Below are positions 8,119 through 17,960 of a stretch of DNA of 64,000 nt, one piece after another. The position numbers were made by a program, and so were the translations under genes. The notes below the pieces were generated by a model. That model was given only the letters and a program-made list of their open reading frames with translations, was not told the origin of the DNA and did not search any database. Each line of letters opens with the position of its first letter. Within the stretch, counting starts at the first letter, position 1. The stretch is taken from contig NZ_PPDJ01000007.1 in NCBI RefSeq assembly GCF_002903145.1, positions 124,001 to 188,000 of the forward strand, in the 5' to 3' direction. This DNA comes from Halobacteriovorax sp. DA5. GTDB lineage: Bacteria; Bdellovibrionota; Bacteriovoracia; Bacteriovoracales; Bacteriovoracaceae.

Positions 8119-9105
8119 ATGAAAATATTAATAGCACTGCTTATCTCAACCTTCTCGTTCGCAACAAATTCTTTTGTTGATGAAGTTGATACTTACTTTC
8201 AAAGTAATGAATTAACTAAAGTTCGAAATCAGTCTGAGTTTCAAATCGATAAGTGTCACACTCAATTAGAAAACCAAAACTCCTTTGGTGAGACTCTCCA
8301 CTATTTCATAAAGGACTTATCATCAAAGAGAACAACGTTTCTTCACGTAAGCAGTATTTATAAGATGCCTACAAAGATGGAAGATCAAGAACGAGTCGGA
8401 CTTTTAAGTCATCCACTATGTCCCGTAACAAAAGAATCTCTATCAAAGACAATTAAGAATATACCAGATGAGATGACGATTGAATTGGCCAATCGTTTTG
8501 CTCGTGAACATAATGAGCTTAGAGAGCAAGAAGAACACGAAGAGCTTCAACAGCTATGGGGAAAATTCTTTGGCTGCCTTGCTTACACTGAAAGTTTAAC
8601 GACAGCGGACTTCGCTGCGAGTGAGAAACTCGCAAAGAAATATGCTCCAAAAAATTACAAAAGACCTCAAGGGGTAAAATTCTATTACGATAAATGGCAG
8701 CCAAAAGTGAGTCGTTTAAATATTGGCCTCTATCAATTCACGCCAAACTATGGTGGAAATATAAAACCTTGTGTAGATTCATGGAATCATTATTATTCAA
8801 ATGAAAATTGTCAGATAAAGAATAAAAAGAAAGATGCGTTGATTAATGCTTTCGGTTCCACTACTCAGCATTTCAATGCTTATTGTGGAGTTCATAAAGT
8901 CATTGAAGCATTTTCAGTACAATTAAATACTTCAGAAAAAAGATTCACTCATCCACAAAATCAAGAAGGTGGAAAACTTAAGGGCGCAAGTGAAAGATGT
9001 GTCACTCCTCACTTCTATGCAGGTTGGTCATACAATCATTTTGGGCCACTACAGAACTCGACAAAGAATAATCTAAAGAAGCTTATGTCTTGTCTCTACA
9101 ATTAA
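8119..9105 (+). CDS. Exported protein of unknown function
   Basis: This is a 328-residue protein with a short signal peptide (MKILIALLISTFSFAT). The mature chain has nine or ten Cys, suggesting disulfides, and a highly charged helix (ELREQEEHEELQQL) near residue 135. The C-terminal half is aromatic-rich with CVDSWNHYYSNENC and HFYAGWSYNHFG segments. No family or catalytic motif is recognised. The weak ribosome site leaves the start slightly uncertain. It is a single-gene unit convergent with the beta-propeller gene. Confidence 0.7.
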   Translation: MKILIALLISTFSFATNSFVDEVDTYFQSNELTKVRNQSEFQIDKCHTQLENQNSFGETLHYFIKDLSSKRTTFLHVSSIYKMPTKMEDQERVGLLSHPLCPVTKESLSKTIKNIPDEMTIELANRFAREHNELREQEEHEELQQLWGKFFGCLAYTESLTTADFAASEKLAKKYAPKNYKRPQGVKFYYDKWQPKVSRLNIGLYQFTPNYGGNIKPCVDSWNHYYSNENCQIKNKKKDALINAFGSTTQHFNAYCGVHKVIEAFSVQLNTSEKRFTHPQNQEGGKLKGASERCVTPHFYAGWSYNHFGPLQNSTKNNLKKLMSCLYN

Positions 9106-9181
9106 ACACCAGTACAGAAAATCAATTTGCAATAAAGTATTTAGAATTTTCAAAAAATCGATTCCAAAATGTGAGATCAAA

Positions 9182-9204
9182 TAAAAAAGGGCCTCTAAGG
9201 CCCT
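9182..9204 (-). terminator. Rho-independent terminator for the propeller gene
   Basis: AGGGCCT-CTA-AGGCCCT (9188-9204) forms a 7-bp stem with a 3-base loop. Reading leftward it is followed by TTTTTT, so it terminates the leftward operon ending at 9208. The opposite strand has a short pyrimidine run and may terminate the rightward gene too. Confidence 0.85.
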
Positions 9205-9207
9205 CTT

Positions 9208-10617
9208 CTAATTAACTGTATTCTTATAATATTTAATACTACCCTTCATTCCAAAGATTAAATGACCTTGGTCGAGAATCAGAGAATCCGCAAAAACACT
9301 TTCATCCCCAAACTCGATGGAATTAATCACTTTCCCGTCATTTAGGCCAAGATAAGAAATTTTACCCTTGCGATCAGAGAAAATAAGCTTTTCACCGTCA
9401 TACTTAACTGACGAATAGTTGTAGCCAATTTTCTTCTCACGACTGGCGTACTTCCACTCTAGTTTAGAAGTAATGCTATTCCACGCATAGACTCTTCCAT
9501 CAAAGTCATTAAAGACAATAAGGTCATCAAAAACAATTGGCTTACCAATGACAGGAGAATCGATACTGATAGAACTAACTTGTTGGCCAATAGAATTTAA
9601 ACAGACAAGTCCACCTAGTTCAGACTTAACGTGAAGCTCCCCCTGAATAAAACAGATATTATCTCTTGTGGCCACTGGCCCATACCAACTTGAAAGTGGT
9701 AGTTCTTCTTTCCATAAAAGCTTTCCAGACTTTACATCTAGTTTGTAAGCATAAGGTCTTGCTTTACCAATATCCTCTTCAGGAACTCCACTTGCTACAT
9801 AGACTGCATTATCCTTCACAAGAACAAAGGCATCCATGTGTCCACCTTTGTATTGCCAGATTAGCTCCATTGAATTTGGATCAATTGCATAAAGACCGTC
9901 ACCACCAGCAGATTGAAAGAGGTAATCCTTCCCATCAATTTCTGTAATAACAGGAAAAATTTCAGTGTGACCTTTAGTTTGAAAAGAACCCACTACTTTC
10001 TTAGCAATAGGATCAAATTTATAAACCCTCATATGATGAGAAGCGTGAAGACCTTCTCCAAAATATAGGTATCCTTTATAATAGACTGGAGTTGGAGACA
10101 GAAACTTCCCAAAGAAAATCTTATTTTTAATAGCACCAGAATTAATATCAATGACAAAGAGATTTCCCTCTTTTGAGCCAACAAATAACTCATCACCAAC
10201 CACAACACCAGAAGCAAAAATTCCTTCTTCGACACTTTGTTGCCAAATCATTCCTTCCTGTGCTTTTAAAGGAGCTTTTGAAAAACTAGTATCTTTATTC
10301 ACCAACTCCTGCACAAAAAGAGGCACAGGGCCATGCTTTAAGTATTGATATGCTTCCATCCCACCATAAATAAGAACGTTAAAGATCATAGCAGAGATTA
10401 GAATCTTTGGTTTTAGTAAGACCTCAAGTAACTTCTTAGGGCCCTCGGCCTTTAACTTAATACCAAAAAGACCTGCAATAAATGTTGCAACGACAGTGAT
10501 ACCAGTACTTAGGAAAGCAAGAGGTAATAAAACAGTAGGAACAATTGAGTAACTAAAGTCGCTACATAAACTATTGCATGAGTTTAATTGATCCAGTATT
10601 TCCATCAACGAAAACAT
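9208..10617 (-). CDS. Membrane-anchored PQQ-type beta-propeller protein
   Basis: This 469-residue protein has two N-terminal membrane helices (about residues 25-50 and 68-92) followed by a periplasmic beta-propeller. The blades carry repeats of the type GNLFVIDINSGAI, YAYKLDVKSGKLLWK and GRVYAWNSITSKLEWKY, the pattern of PQQ/BamB-like propellers. No PQQ-site or metal-site motif is evident, so a binding or scaffold role is likelier than a dehydrogenase. The chosen ATG (10617) has AAGG 8 bases upstream and lies 47 bases inside the preceding gene, so the two are translationally coupled. An ATG at 10605 is the alternative. Confidence 0.75.
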   Translation of the reverse strand: MFSLMEILDQLNSCNSLCSDFSYSIVPTVLLPLAFLSTGITVVATFIAGLFGIKLKAEGPKKLLEVLLKPKILISAMIFNVLIYGGMEAYQYLKHGPVPLFVQELVNKDTSFSKAPLKAQEGMIWQQSVEEGIFASGVVVGDELFVGSKEGNLFVIDINSGAIKNKIFFGKFLSPTPVYYKGYLYFGEGLHASHHMRVYKFDPIAKKVVGSFQTKGHTEIFPVITEIDGKDYLFQSAGGDGLYAIDPNSMELIWQYKGGHMDAFVLVKDNAVYVASGVPEEDIGKARPYAYKLDVKSGKLLWKEELPLSSWYGPVATRDNICFIQGELHVKSELGGLVCLNSIGQQVSSISIDSPVIGKPIVFDDLIVFNDFDGRVYAWNSITSKLEWKYASREKKIGYNYSSVKYDGEKLIFSDRKGKISYLGLNDGKVINSIEFGDESVFADSLILDQGHLIFGMKGSIKYYKNTVN

Positions 10618-12862
10618 CTTCTCCACCTTTAAATTTTAAATGACACTGTTTAATTCCACTAACCGCAGGAATCCCCATCTCTCTGGCAACAATTGCACAA
10701 TGAGATAAAACTCCTCCACGCTCAACTATTATTCCACTGGCCTTAGTAAAAACAGGAGTCCAGCCTGGGTCTGTTGACTGGGCCACAACAATTGCATTTT
10801 GAGGCCAATCAATTTCTTTCCAACTTGCAGGGTTACTAACCACCACGATCTTTCCTCTAACAACACCAGAAGAGAGCCCCTCACCAATGAGATCATTTGA
10901 GCTACTATCTTCTTTGCCATCAATGACGGCCTTAATTTCTTGCAAAGAAGTAACAGTTGAAAAATTAAAGTTCTTAAATAATGCTGCTCGCTCTTTTCTT
11001 TCTTTAATTAGCTCAAGCATTGATGATTCAAAACTTAATATTTCTTCTTTAGTAAGAAAGAAAATATCATTTTCATCTTCTAAATTAATCCTTCTTGCCT
11101 TTTCAAGAGCAAGAAAGCGTATATGAGCATAAGGTCTTAGAATGGCCATCTTCCACTTCTCTCTAAGCTCAAGTAATTGCTTTAAAATTTTCCATTCTTC
11201 TAAGATAAGTGTCTTCTTAAAAGACCTCATCCCCATAATTTCTTCTTCAACATCAATAAAGGAGTGAGAGTTTTTATCCTGTACATATTTTTCTAAGGGA
11301 TAATCATAAAATGCATCATCACCTATTTCTGACCAGCGCTTAGCACTTAAATCTAATTCACCTGGTCCACGATGGCCGTAGCGAGCAAGAAAAAGGGGTC
11401 TGACATTAGGCTTTGCACAAGCTTTTTTGAAGTAAAGCCCCATATTGTATGTTTCAGAATTGATTCCCGCTCCAGACCACTTCTTAATCATTTGATCTGC
11501 TTCTTGCTCAGAATAAATACTTTTAAGAAGAGAAATCAATGTTTGAATTGTTGTTTCAGTTAGCGATATTAAAATGTACGGCCACTCTAAAGTTCGATTA
11601 CTGAAAATTGTAATCTCTTTAGAAAGACGGCCATTAATATCTTCCTCACTCCAGTCTTTATAGATTGAAGGATCATTCGGTCGCTTTGAAATTGTTGTAA
11701 TCTCCAGCAGCTCTTTTGAAGCTTGATCAATAACTTCCTGACGATGAGTATTAATCGAGAGTCCAACCTTAAGCATACGCCACATTGTTTGTGGTGTGCT
11801 AAAAAGAACCTTTGGAGTTATTTTTGAGAAATGAAACTTTAAGTGTGGCCTTGGCATTGGTTCAATCGAATAAGGAATAGGTCCAAAGTACATCTGCCCA
11901 AGTTTGCTCAGATTGATATAATTTCGTCCAAAGACTTCATCCATAATGGATTCATTACCTTTAAAGCCAACATAGCCTAATTTACGAAGGGCCTTATCAA
12001 AGGCTTGATCTTTTTTAAATGACTCTGACCATATCTGAGTAGTTAAAGTCGTAGGAGAAACAGTCCATTCTGCAAAAGTTTGTCCATCCCATACTGTATC
12101 ATCAGAAAATGAGTGAGATAGTCTTTCAAGTTCATCATGGGCCAGTTTTTTAAGATTTGTAATTGAAGCCTTGGCAGTAATTGGCCTCGCTTGCAAAAGA
12201 TAAACCTTACCTGCTTTATCAATTGCCCATTCAATATCAAAGTCATCTTGATATTTATCTTCCACAAGATTAGCGAAAGCAACAATCTCTTTTACTTGAT
12301 CTTGAGTGATATGTTCACTCTGTGAATCTTCTTCACTTAGAATAATTGGAGTACGTTTACCAGAAACGAGGTCCTCACCGACTCCATCAATATATTCAAG
12401 CATCCAAGTTTTATACTTACCTCTTGGATCTTTAGAAAAGTAGACACCTGAATATGAAGGGTCAATCATACGCTGAACAACAACATTCATAGGAACTTCT
12501 TTATCAGATCCTAAAAAATGTTTTCGATAAGCTTTTGAGGACTCTTTATGAATAGAATTGAAACAATTTTCAATTGCGTGCTCAAGATCTGTATCGTTAT
12601 TCACATATAAGAAAGTTGAGTTTTGACCTGCAAAACTATTCTCTTTTGAATCTTCACCTGTTGCTGAACTTCTGACAGCAAGTGAGTATTCTCCATCGCG
12701 AGCAAAGCTAAAAATTTCAGCTAATTCTTCTTTAGTTGGTAGAGCGTCTAAGATAATCCCATTAGGAACAACAATCCCCATTTGGGCCATCATTGCTAGC
12801 ATATAGGCCTTGCCGCCAACTTCTTTCTTCTCTTCAGGGAGATCCTTAAAATAATACAACAT
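10571..12862 (-). CDS. PEP-synthase-like dikinase without the PEP-binding barrel
   Basis: This is a 763-residue cytoplasmic protein. Residues 1-240 form a PPDK-type ATP-grasp domain (VRSSATGEDS, SFAGQNSTF, DIEWAIDKAGKVYLLQARPI). Residues 250-650 are an unassigned middle domain. The C-terminus is the swivelling phosphohistidine domain with GGVLSHCAIVAREMGIPAVSG, where His721 is the phosphorylated residue. The PEP/pyruvate TIM barrel of true PEP synthase is absent. The order ATP-grasp, substrate domain, His domain is that of rifampicin phosphotransferase, where the middle domain binds the acceptor. It probably phosphorylates a small molecule using ATP, but the substrate is unknown. GAGGAAGG ribosome site. 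Overlaps the propeller gene downstream. Confidence 0.8.
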   Translation of the reverse strand: MLYYFKDLPEEKKEVGGKAYMLAMMAQMGIVVPNGIILDALPTKEELAEIFSFARDGEYSLAVRSSATGEDSKENSFAGQNSTFLYVNNDTDLEHAIENCFNSIHKESSKAYRKHFLGSDKEVPMNVVVQRMIDPSYSGVYFSKDPRGKYKTWMLEYIDGVGEDLVSGKRTPIILSEEDSQSEHITQDQVKEIVAFANLVEDKYQDDFDIEWAIDKAGKVYLLQARPITAKASITNLKKLAHDELERLSHSFSDDTVWDGQTFAEWTVSPTTLTTQIWSESFKKDQAFDKALRKLGYVGFKGNESIMDEVFGRNYINLSKLGQMYFGPIPYSIEPMPRPHLKFHFSKITPKVLFSTPQTMWRMLKVGLSINTHRQEVIDQASKELLEITTISKRPNDPSIYKDWSEEDINGRLSKEITIFSNRTLEWPYILISLTETTIQTLISLLKSIYSEQEADQMIKKWSGAGINSETYNMGLYFKKACAKPNVRPLFLARYGHRGPGELDLSAKRWSEIGDDAFYDYPLEKYVQDKNSHSFIDVEEEIMGMRSFKKTLILEEWKILKQLLELREKWKMAILRPYAHIRFLALEKARRINLEDENDIFFLTKEEILSFESSMLELIKERKERAALFKNFNFSTVTSLQEIKAVIDGKEDSSSNDLIGEGLSSGVVRGKIVVVSNPASWKEIDWPQNAIVVAQSTDPGWTPVFTKASGIIVERGGVLSHCAIVAREMGIPAVSGIKQCHLKFKGGEDVFVDGNTGSIKLMQ

Positions 12863-12953
12863 AAACGCCTTCCTCTTCTTGATAAATTTATATCGTTTAC
12901 GAGACAGTCATTACATGACAATCGTCACCTTTTGTCACATAAAATGCCAAAAA

Positions 12954-13790
12954 TCAGGAAATTAGCGTCTTAATTATATCTGTTGAATCCTTAGGCCAAA
13001 AAGACGGTTCAGTTACGATGGCATTCTCATTGGATCTCTCAAACTTAACTTCATCATTAACTAAGCTCGGTATTAAATGAATTAACAATTCTTTAACATT
13101 CGAGACATTCTTATTAATGACATTTGTGATCTCCTCAAGAGAACATGCCTCATCTTTCCAGCAATCATAGTCCGTCACAAGAGCAACTGTTGCGTACGCC
13201 ATCCCTGCTTCCTTTGCAAGATAGCTTTCAGGAACATTCGTCATGCCGATAACACTTGCACCAAAGCTGCGAAAAAGCTCAGACTCTGCTCGTGATGAAT
13301 ATTGTGGCCCTTCAATACAAATATAGCTTCCACCAAAGTGAAATTTTGTTTCGATCTTATCTGCTAATGTTTTAATTCGCTCAACAAGCCCCATTTCAAT
13401 TGGCCCAGCAACAGAAACATGCCCCACAATACCATTTTCAAAGAAAGACCTTTTACGTAGTCCTTTAGTCCAATCAATGAATTGATCAGGAAGAAAGAAG
13501 TCACCAGGAGCAACTTCTTCTTTTAAAGAACCTACTGCAGATATAGAAATAACATGTGTAACGCCAAGTGATTTTAGCGCGTAAATATTTGCACGATAAT
13601 TAATATCAGAAGGACTAATATGATGTCCTTTCCCATGGCGTGTAATAAAGTAGAATTCACTCCCATTGATTCTCAAATGATCAACATGACTACTTGGCAT
13701 GCCAAAAGGAGTTTCAATATTTAATGATTCGACTTGTTCCATAAGGTCAAGATCATAAACACCACTTCCACCAATTACACCTATTTTCAT
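12954..13790 (-). CDS. mtnP: S-methyl-5'-thioadenosine phosphorylase
   Basis: It cleaves methylthioadenosine with phosphate to adenine and methylthioribose-1-phosphate, for purine and methionine salvage. The 278 residues begin with IGVIGGSGVYDLD, carry TPFGMPS and the phosphate/ribose-site segments RHGKGHHISPSDINYRANIYALKS (split over 50-75), SAVGSL, EGPQYSSRAES, and the family motif GMTNVPES. The final part, TDYDCWKDE, supplies the base-binding Asp region typical of MTAP/PNP. An inosine/guanosine preference cannot be excluded. It lies 5 bases after the methyltransferase gene, with the ribosome site TAGGTAA overlapping that stop, so they are one operon. Confidence 0.88.
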   Translation of the reverse strand: MKIGVIGGSGVYDLDLMEQVESLNIETPFGMPSSHVDHLRINGSEFYFITRHGKGHHISPSDINYRANIYALKSLGVTHVISISAVGSLKEEVAPGDFFLPDQFIDWTKGLRKRSFFENGIVGHVSVAGPIEMGLVERIKTLADKIETKFHFGGSYICIEGPQYSSRAESELFRSFGASVIGMTNVPESYLAKEAGMAYATVALVTDYDCWKDEACSLEEITNVINKNVSNVKELLIHLIPSLVNDEVKFERSNENAIVTEPSFWPKDSTDIIKTLIS

Positions 13791-13795
13791 ATTAC

Positions 13796-14389
13796 CTACT
13801 TATAAAACACTGCTAAGAATTGATTGTACTCACGACCGTTCTTTGTACGTGAATTAATTGTTTCGATCTTTACATTTAGATTTGCTTTATCTGCCCATGA
13901 AACGATTTCATCATTAGAAAATCCGAAATGTTTGACACCCATCCCTTTAGGGTCTGGATGAAAGCTTCCATCTTCTGATTCAAGATCAACGATGGCCATC
14001 TGACCACCTTCATTTAACATGGCAGCAAGTTTTGCAGTCATTTTTGCTGGCGAATCGAGATGATGAAATGTCATTGAGCTAATAATTAGATCAAATTTTT
14101 TATCAAGCTCTTGATTTTCTAAATCAATATTAATCGAATTAATATGATCAAAGTCACTCGATTTTTTATCAAATACCTCTAACATTCCTGTCGAAGTATC
14201 AACACCTGTAATACTTTTTGCATCATCAATGAACTCAAGACCAAAGAGACCAGTTCCACAACCAAAGTCAAGAAGGTCAACTTTTTGAGTCAGTTTCAGA
14301 CGTTCTCTAGTTTTCTCTGCAAGTGTTTGCATTAGGGCAATCTTATCTTCAGAGTCCCAAGTGTTGGCCGCATGATTAAAATGTGACAT
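13796..14389 (-). CDS. Class I SAM-dependent methyltransferase
   Basis: This 197-residue cytoplasmic enzyme has the SAM motif I LLDFGCGTGLFG near residue 40, an acidic end of strand 2 (VDTSTGM), and the motif IISSMTFHHLDSP typical of UbiE-like methyltransferases. There is a GGAG-type ribosome site before ATG 14389. The substrate is unknown. Co-transcription with methylthioadenosine phosphorylase is tidy: both belong to SAM turnover, although methyltransferases yield SAH rather than MTA. Confidence 0.8.
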   Translation of the reverse strand: MSHFNHAANTWDSEDKIALMQTLAEKTRERLKLTQKVDLLDFGCGTGLFGLEFIDDAKSITGVDTSTGMLEVFDKKSSDFDHINSINIDLENQELDKKFDLIISSMTFHHLDSPAKMTAKLAAMLNEGGQMAIVDLESEDGSFHPDPKGMGVKHFGFSNDEIVSWADKANLNVKIETINSRTKNGREYNQFLAVFYK

Positions 14390-14507
14390 ATTTTTTCTCC
14401 ATAAATGACTAATTTCTAAACGTTATAATATCTAATCAAAAAACATGTTAAAAGTCATATTTTTTCATCCTGTTCACCTTAAGATAAAGCTAAGAAAAAA
14501 AACATAA

Positions 14508-17492
14508 ATGGTCGATAATATGGACATGAGGATGAGGCTCTTACTGCTATTTACAGGTATTATTTCAATAAATACTTCAGTGCAAAGTAGCTCGTCCATA
14601 GAGTCTCACCAAGAATATGAAATAGCGGCCTGCCAAAGAATCACTTCAAATAATCATAACGATGAATACTATATTGGATGCGAAAATGGACGTATCAATT
14701 ACTTTGATAATTTAACCTCACTGTCTAAGACTGCAAGTGCAATAGAAAGAAGTATTTATGAAGACAACATTCTAAGTGAACTTAAAGAATATACCATTAG
14801 TGAGCTAAAGAGAAACAAATCATACTTAGAGAAACTAAGAGAATGCTTACATAATTCTCGTCCGGAATGTCTTAAAATTAGAGAGACAATACTTAAGACA
14901 ATTAGAACGGAAATTCCAAAACTAAGAGCAACCATGTCCATGATGGTTCCACCACCTAATTATCAAGGGATGATGCCAACACTTTATAATGCTTCAATAA
15001 AGCATAAGTTTCAAAATAAAGATTTGAAATCTCTTACTAAAGACGAGAAATTAAAAATTGAAGAAGAAGCAAACGCGATAAAATATCACTTTACACAAAG
15101 CTGGTTCAAAGAAAATGCTGATAAGAATAAGTGTATTGAACAAATATCTCCTACTTCATATCGCTTTATCCCCTCAAAGGGGCGATACACTTGTGAGTCC
15201 TTTCATCAAAATAAACTCACTAAAGCAGTGAAAAATAAAATGTCAAAGTACCGTGATCAGTTAAAAAGTGAATATCACGAAAAATTAGCAAAAAACCCAA
15301 TACTCGCACATATCGATCTTAGAGGTAACGAAGACAACAAAGAGATACTTAATGAAGTTACAAAAGTAATTTCAAAGTTGAGTGAGCAAACGAAACAATC
15401 AATTGATAAGCTTACACAACAAGATAAAGAGGATGATGTAACGTTAATTCGAAATGATAATATCCTAAACTCATTTATAAAAAATCGTGGTGCGACGAAA
15501 GTTTTGTGCGATATTTCGCAAGACTTGAAGGATCAAGAAGACTTCAATGAGATAAAAACAGACCTTGCTCTTGCTGGTGCTGCCTTAATAGGCGGTGGAA
15601 TTTGTGCCTTCACGGCCGGTGTTGGATGTATTATTGGAGTTGGTATTGCTTCCGAAACGATTGGGATAAGTATTGCGCAAAATCGTTATGAAGATGCGGC
15701 ATTAGCATTCAATTCAGGTTTAACAACCGCCAGACAATATGAAGATCGAAAATTTGAAAGAGATTTCACCCTTCTACTTGCCCCTCTTTCAGTAACAGGA
15801 GAACTCGTAGGTAGCGGCGTAAAAGTTGCAACAAAAGCAATTCGCTACACTCCTTCAGGCACAGGTATCGATTATGACTTAAATGGAATAAGGAAAAGAG
15901 ACCTCTATCGTCAGTCTGTATTTAATGACCCAAGTTATAAAATAACATCTAAGACAGACTTTATCACAAAGTATGAAAACTATGTCCTTACAGGAGTAGA
16001 GCTGAACGGACGTTGGATTAAAAATGCCAGCGCAACAAATGCATCTCTCTATTTAGATATTGAAAATTCAGCACTTAAAAGACTTAATGATACGATTGGA
16101 GATAAAAGTCTTGTCACAGCTCTAACAAATGCACATAAAACTATTGTTGCAACTAAAATAAATGAGCTTTTAAAGAAGTACCCAAATATTGATATTGAAG
16201 TATATTCGGACTTCAAGTCGATGCGTTTTGCATTTGCACCAAAAGAACTATCAAGTGATATTAAAGCACAACTAACTAAAGAATTAAATAGCGTCTACCA
16301 AGAAGCAAATAGTGAATTTGCCAACATGGTAAAGACAATGGAAGGAATACCAGCAAATGAAAATATAAGGGGTTGGTTTCAGGCCGGCATTGGAGAAACT
16401 GCAGACGAAGCAGGACAGGCAGCAAAGAGAAGTCGCTCAATAGATCGTTCAGGACAGATTGCAAATTTTCAAAAAGTAAAATTCACAATAGAGGAAGAAG
16501 TTAAGAATATCACTAAGTACAATACTAAACTCAATACAAACCATCCACTATCTAGAGTAGGACTTATTGAGAAGGTTGGGCAATCACAAAACTATATTCC
16601 AACACTTGAAGTATTTGAGGTTGCAAGAAAAATAACTGGTCCACTAAATGGCCATGGCGAAACACTGGCAAATGAACTCAATCGTCGCTTTGGAAGCAAG
16701 CTATCAATCCAAGATGGCCAAGATCTTATGAATTACATCAGAAATCTCGATTCTTTAACTCCTGGACTTTGGTTAAAGCAACGAGTAAACGCAAACCTTA
16801 ACACAGCAAATTTTGGTGGCATGTCAGGTGATATCACAGGAATGGGTGCAAGAAATATACGTCAAGTTGCACTTGATATATTGAGAACTGAAAACCAATC
16901 CCCTAGGGATATCATTAAAGCAACGAGAGCAGGTGAACAACAGGTTACAGCTACATTTGATCAGATTAAAACTAAATTTAACCAAATCGTAAAAGATGTC
17001 TTAGATGAAAGACAAATTGAATATTTTGACGCTTGCAGTGGTGACGATTGTGTCATGATACCTTCAAAACAACTAACAGCTAAGGATGAGATTGCACTTG
17101 TTAGTCGGTTTTCTGCCCAAGAAAATCCATCGCAATATCGACTAAGCTTTATTCCATCAGGTGTAAAACAAAGTGAACGTACAAATTTGGCCGTCCACGG
17201 TGAATTAGTTGAAAAGCATCTTAGAAAGATTTTAACAGGTATTGGAGATGGAAAAATTCCTCACTCAAAGCTTAAGAACCTTACGATAGCTACTAAAATG
17301 CCATCTCAAATCAATAAGGGAAAAATAGATCTTATTATAGGTGTAAAAGAGCGACTTGAATTTACAAGACAAGAACAACTCCTCATCCAAAAAGCATTGA
17401 ACGACTCTGTTGAGAAGGTAAATAAAGACCTAGATAGAGAAACACAGAAGAATACGAGTAACTATAGTGCAGGTGCCTTGGCCTGGATATAA
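14508..17492 (+). CDS. Very large exported protein of unknown function
   Basis: This 994-residue protein has an N-terminal signal sequence (MRLLLLFTGIISINT). Three starts are possible between 14508 and the ATG of that leader, all with poor ribosome sites. A Gly-rich hydrophobic segment lies at about 348-385 (LALAGAALIGGG, then CAFTAGVGCIIGVG). The flanking 200-residue halves are Lys/Asn/Glu-rich and helical. The C-terminal third contains CSGDDC and HGELVEKHL segments that look like a folded domain. No known catalytic motif is seen. The central hydrophobic hairpin inside a long soluble protein resembles secreted effectors or toxins, but this is only suggestive. It is convergent with the lipid operon, with no gap at 17492/17493. 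Confidence 0.7.
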   Translation: MVDNMDMRMRLLLLFTGIISINTSVQSSSSIESHQEYEIAACQRITSNNHNDEYYIGCENGRINYFDNLTSLSKTASAIERSIYEDNILSELKEYTISELKRNKSYLEKLRECLHNSRPECLKIRETILKTIRTEIPKLRATMSMMVPPPNYQGMMPTLYNASIKHKFQNKDLKSLTKDEKLKIEEEANAIKYHFTQSWFKENADKNKCIEQISPTSYRFIPSKGRYTCESFHQNKLTKAVKNKMSKYRDQLKSEYHEKLAKNPILAHIDLRGNEDNKEILNEVTKVISKLSEQTKQSIDKLTQQDKEDDVTLIRNDNILNSFIKNRGATKVLCDISQDLKDQEDFNEIKTDLALAGAALIGGGICAFTAGVGCIIGVGIASETIGISIAQNRYEDAALAFNSGLTTARQYEDRKFERDFTLLLAPLSVTGELVGSGVKVATKAIRYTPSGTGIDYDLNGIRKRDLYRQSVFNDPSYKITSKTDFITKYENYVLTGVELNGRWIKNASATNASLYLDIENSALKRLNDTIGDKSLVTALTNAHKTIVATKINELLKKYPNIDIEVYSDFKSMRFAFAPKELSSDIKAQLTKELNSVYQEANSEFANMVKTMEGIPANENIRGWFQAGIGETADEAGQAAKRSRSIDRSGQIANFQKVKFTIEEEVKNITKYNTKLNTNHPLSRVGLIEKVGQSQNYIPTLEVFEVARKITGPLNGHGETLANELNRRFGSKLSIQDGQDLMNYIRNLDSLTPGLWLKQRVNANLNTANFGGMSGDITGMGARNIRQVALDILRTENQSPRDIIKATRAGEQQVTATFDQIKTKFNQIVKDVLDERQIEYFDACSGDDCVMIPSKQLTAKDEIALVSRFSAQENPSQYRLSFIPSGVKQSERTNLAVHGELVEKHLRKILTGIGDGKIPHSKLKNLTIATKMPSQINKGKIDLIIGVKERLEFTRQEQLLIQKALNDSVEKVNKDLDRETQKNTSNYSAGALAWI

Positions 17493-17960
17493 TTACTTTA
17501 GGAGGTCTCTCTTTAAATCTGAATCCACAGGATATTCACCAATCCATGGAGCGTGGGCCAATGAATAAAGTTTCTTATCATCTTTTTTCTCTAGAATAAC
17601 TTTTTCATTTTTTTTAATAATTACATCGTCACCATTAATCTTATAGATAGATATAATATCCCCTTCTGTTACATCGACACTACTTTCGACAAGATCCTTA
17701 AGTTGCTTATCAACATCTTTGTAGTTCTTTAAAGATTCTCTCCACCCCTTTTGAGATAAAGACTTATCAATGTCTCGCAAATACTTAATCTTTATTAGCT
17801 CTACCTTTTTATCAACACTTGTTAAATAAGACACCTCATAGACATCCCAAACAAAATAGGAAAGTACGCCTTTCCCAACTAAGCGTAAATCATTACTGAC
17901 AGCACTTGCATACAAGGAAAGAGCTCCAAGCAATAAAAGTTTACTAATTAATCTATTCAT
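17493..17960 (-). CDS. Chalcone-isomerase-like exported protein
   Basis: This 155-residue protein has a signal peptide (MNRLISKLLLLGALSLYASA). The mature part begins LRLVGKGVLSYFVWDVYEV and contains IKYLRDIDKS, a GDIISIYKING strand and the C-terminal WIGEYPVDSDLKRDLL. This order matches the bacterial chalcone isomerase-like family (Chalcone_3 type), where the C-terminal segment is usually (F/W)-x-IWL-x(6)-LR-LLG. Members are periplasmic and often sit in CFA/ChrR-type clusters; their activity is not known. It is the last gene of the lipid operon: its ATG overlaps the desaturase end by 8 bases. Confidence 0.72.
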   Translation of the reverse strand: MNRLISKLLLLGALSLYASAVSNDLRLVGKGVLSYFVWDVYEVSYLTSVDKKVELIKIKYLRDIDKSLSQKGWRESLKNYKDVDKQLKDLVESSVDVTEGDIISIYKINGDDVIIKKNEKVILEKKDDKKLYSLAHAPWIGEYPVDSDLKRDLLK

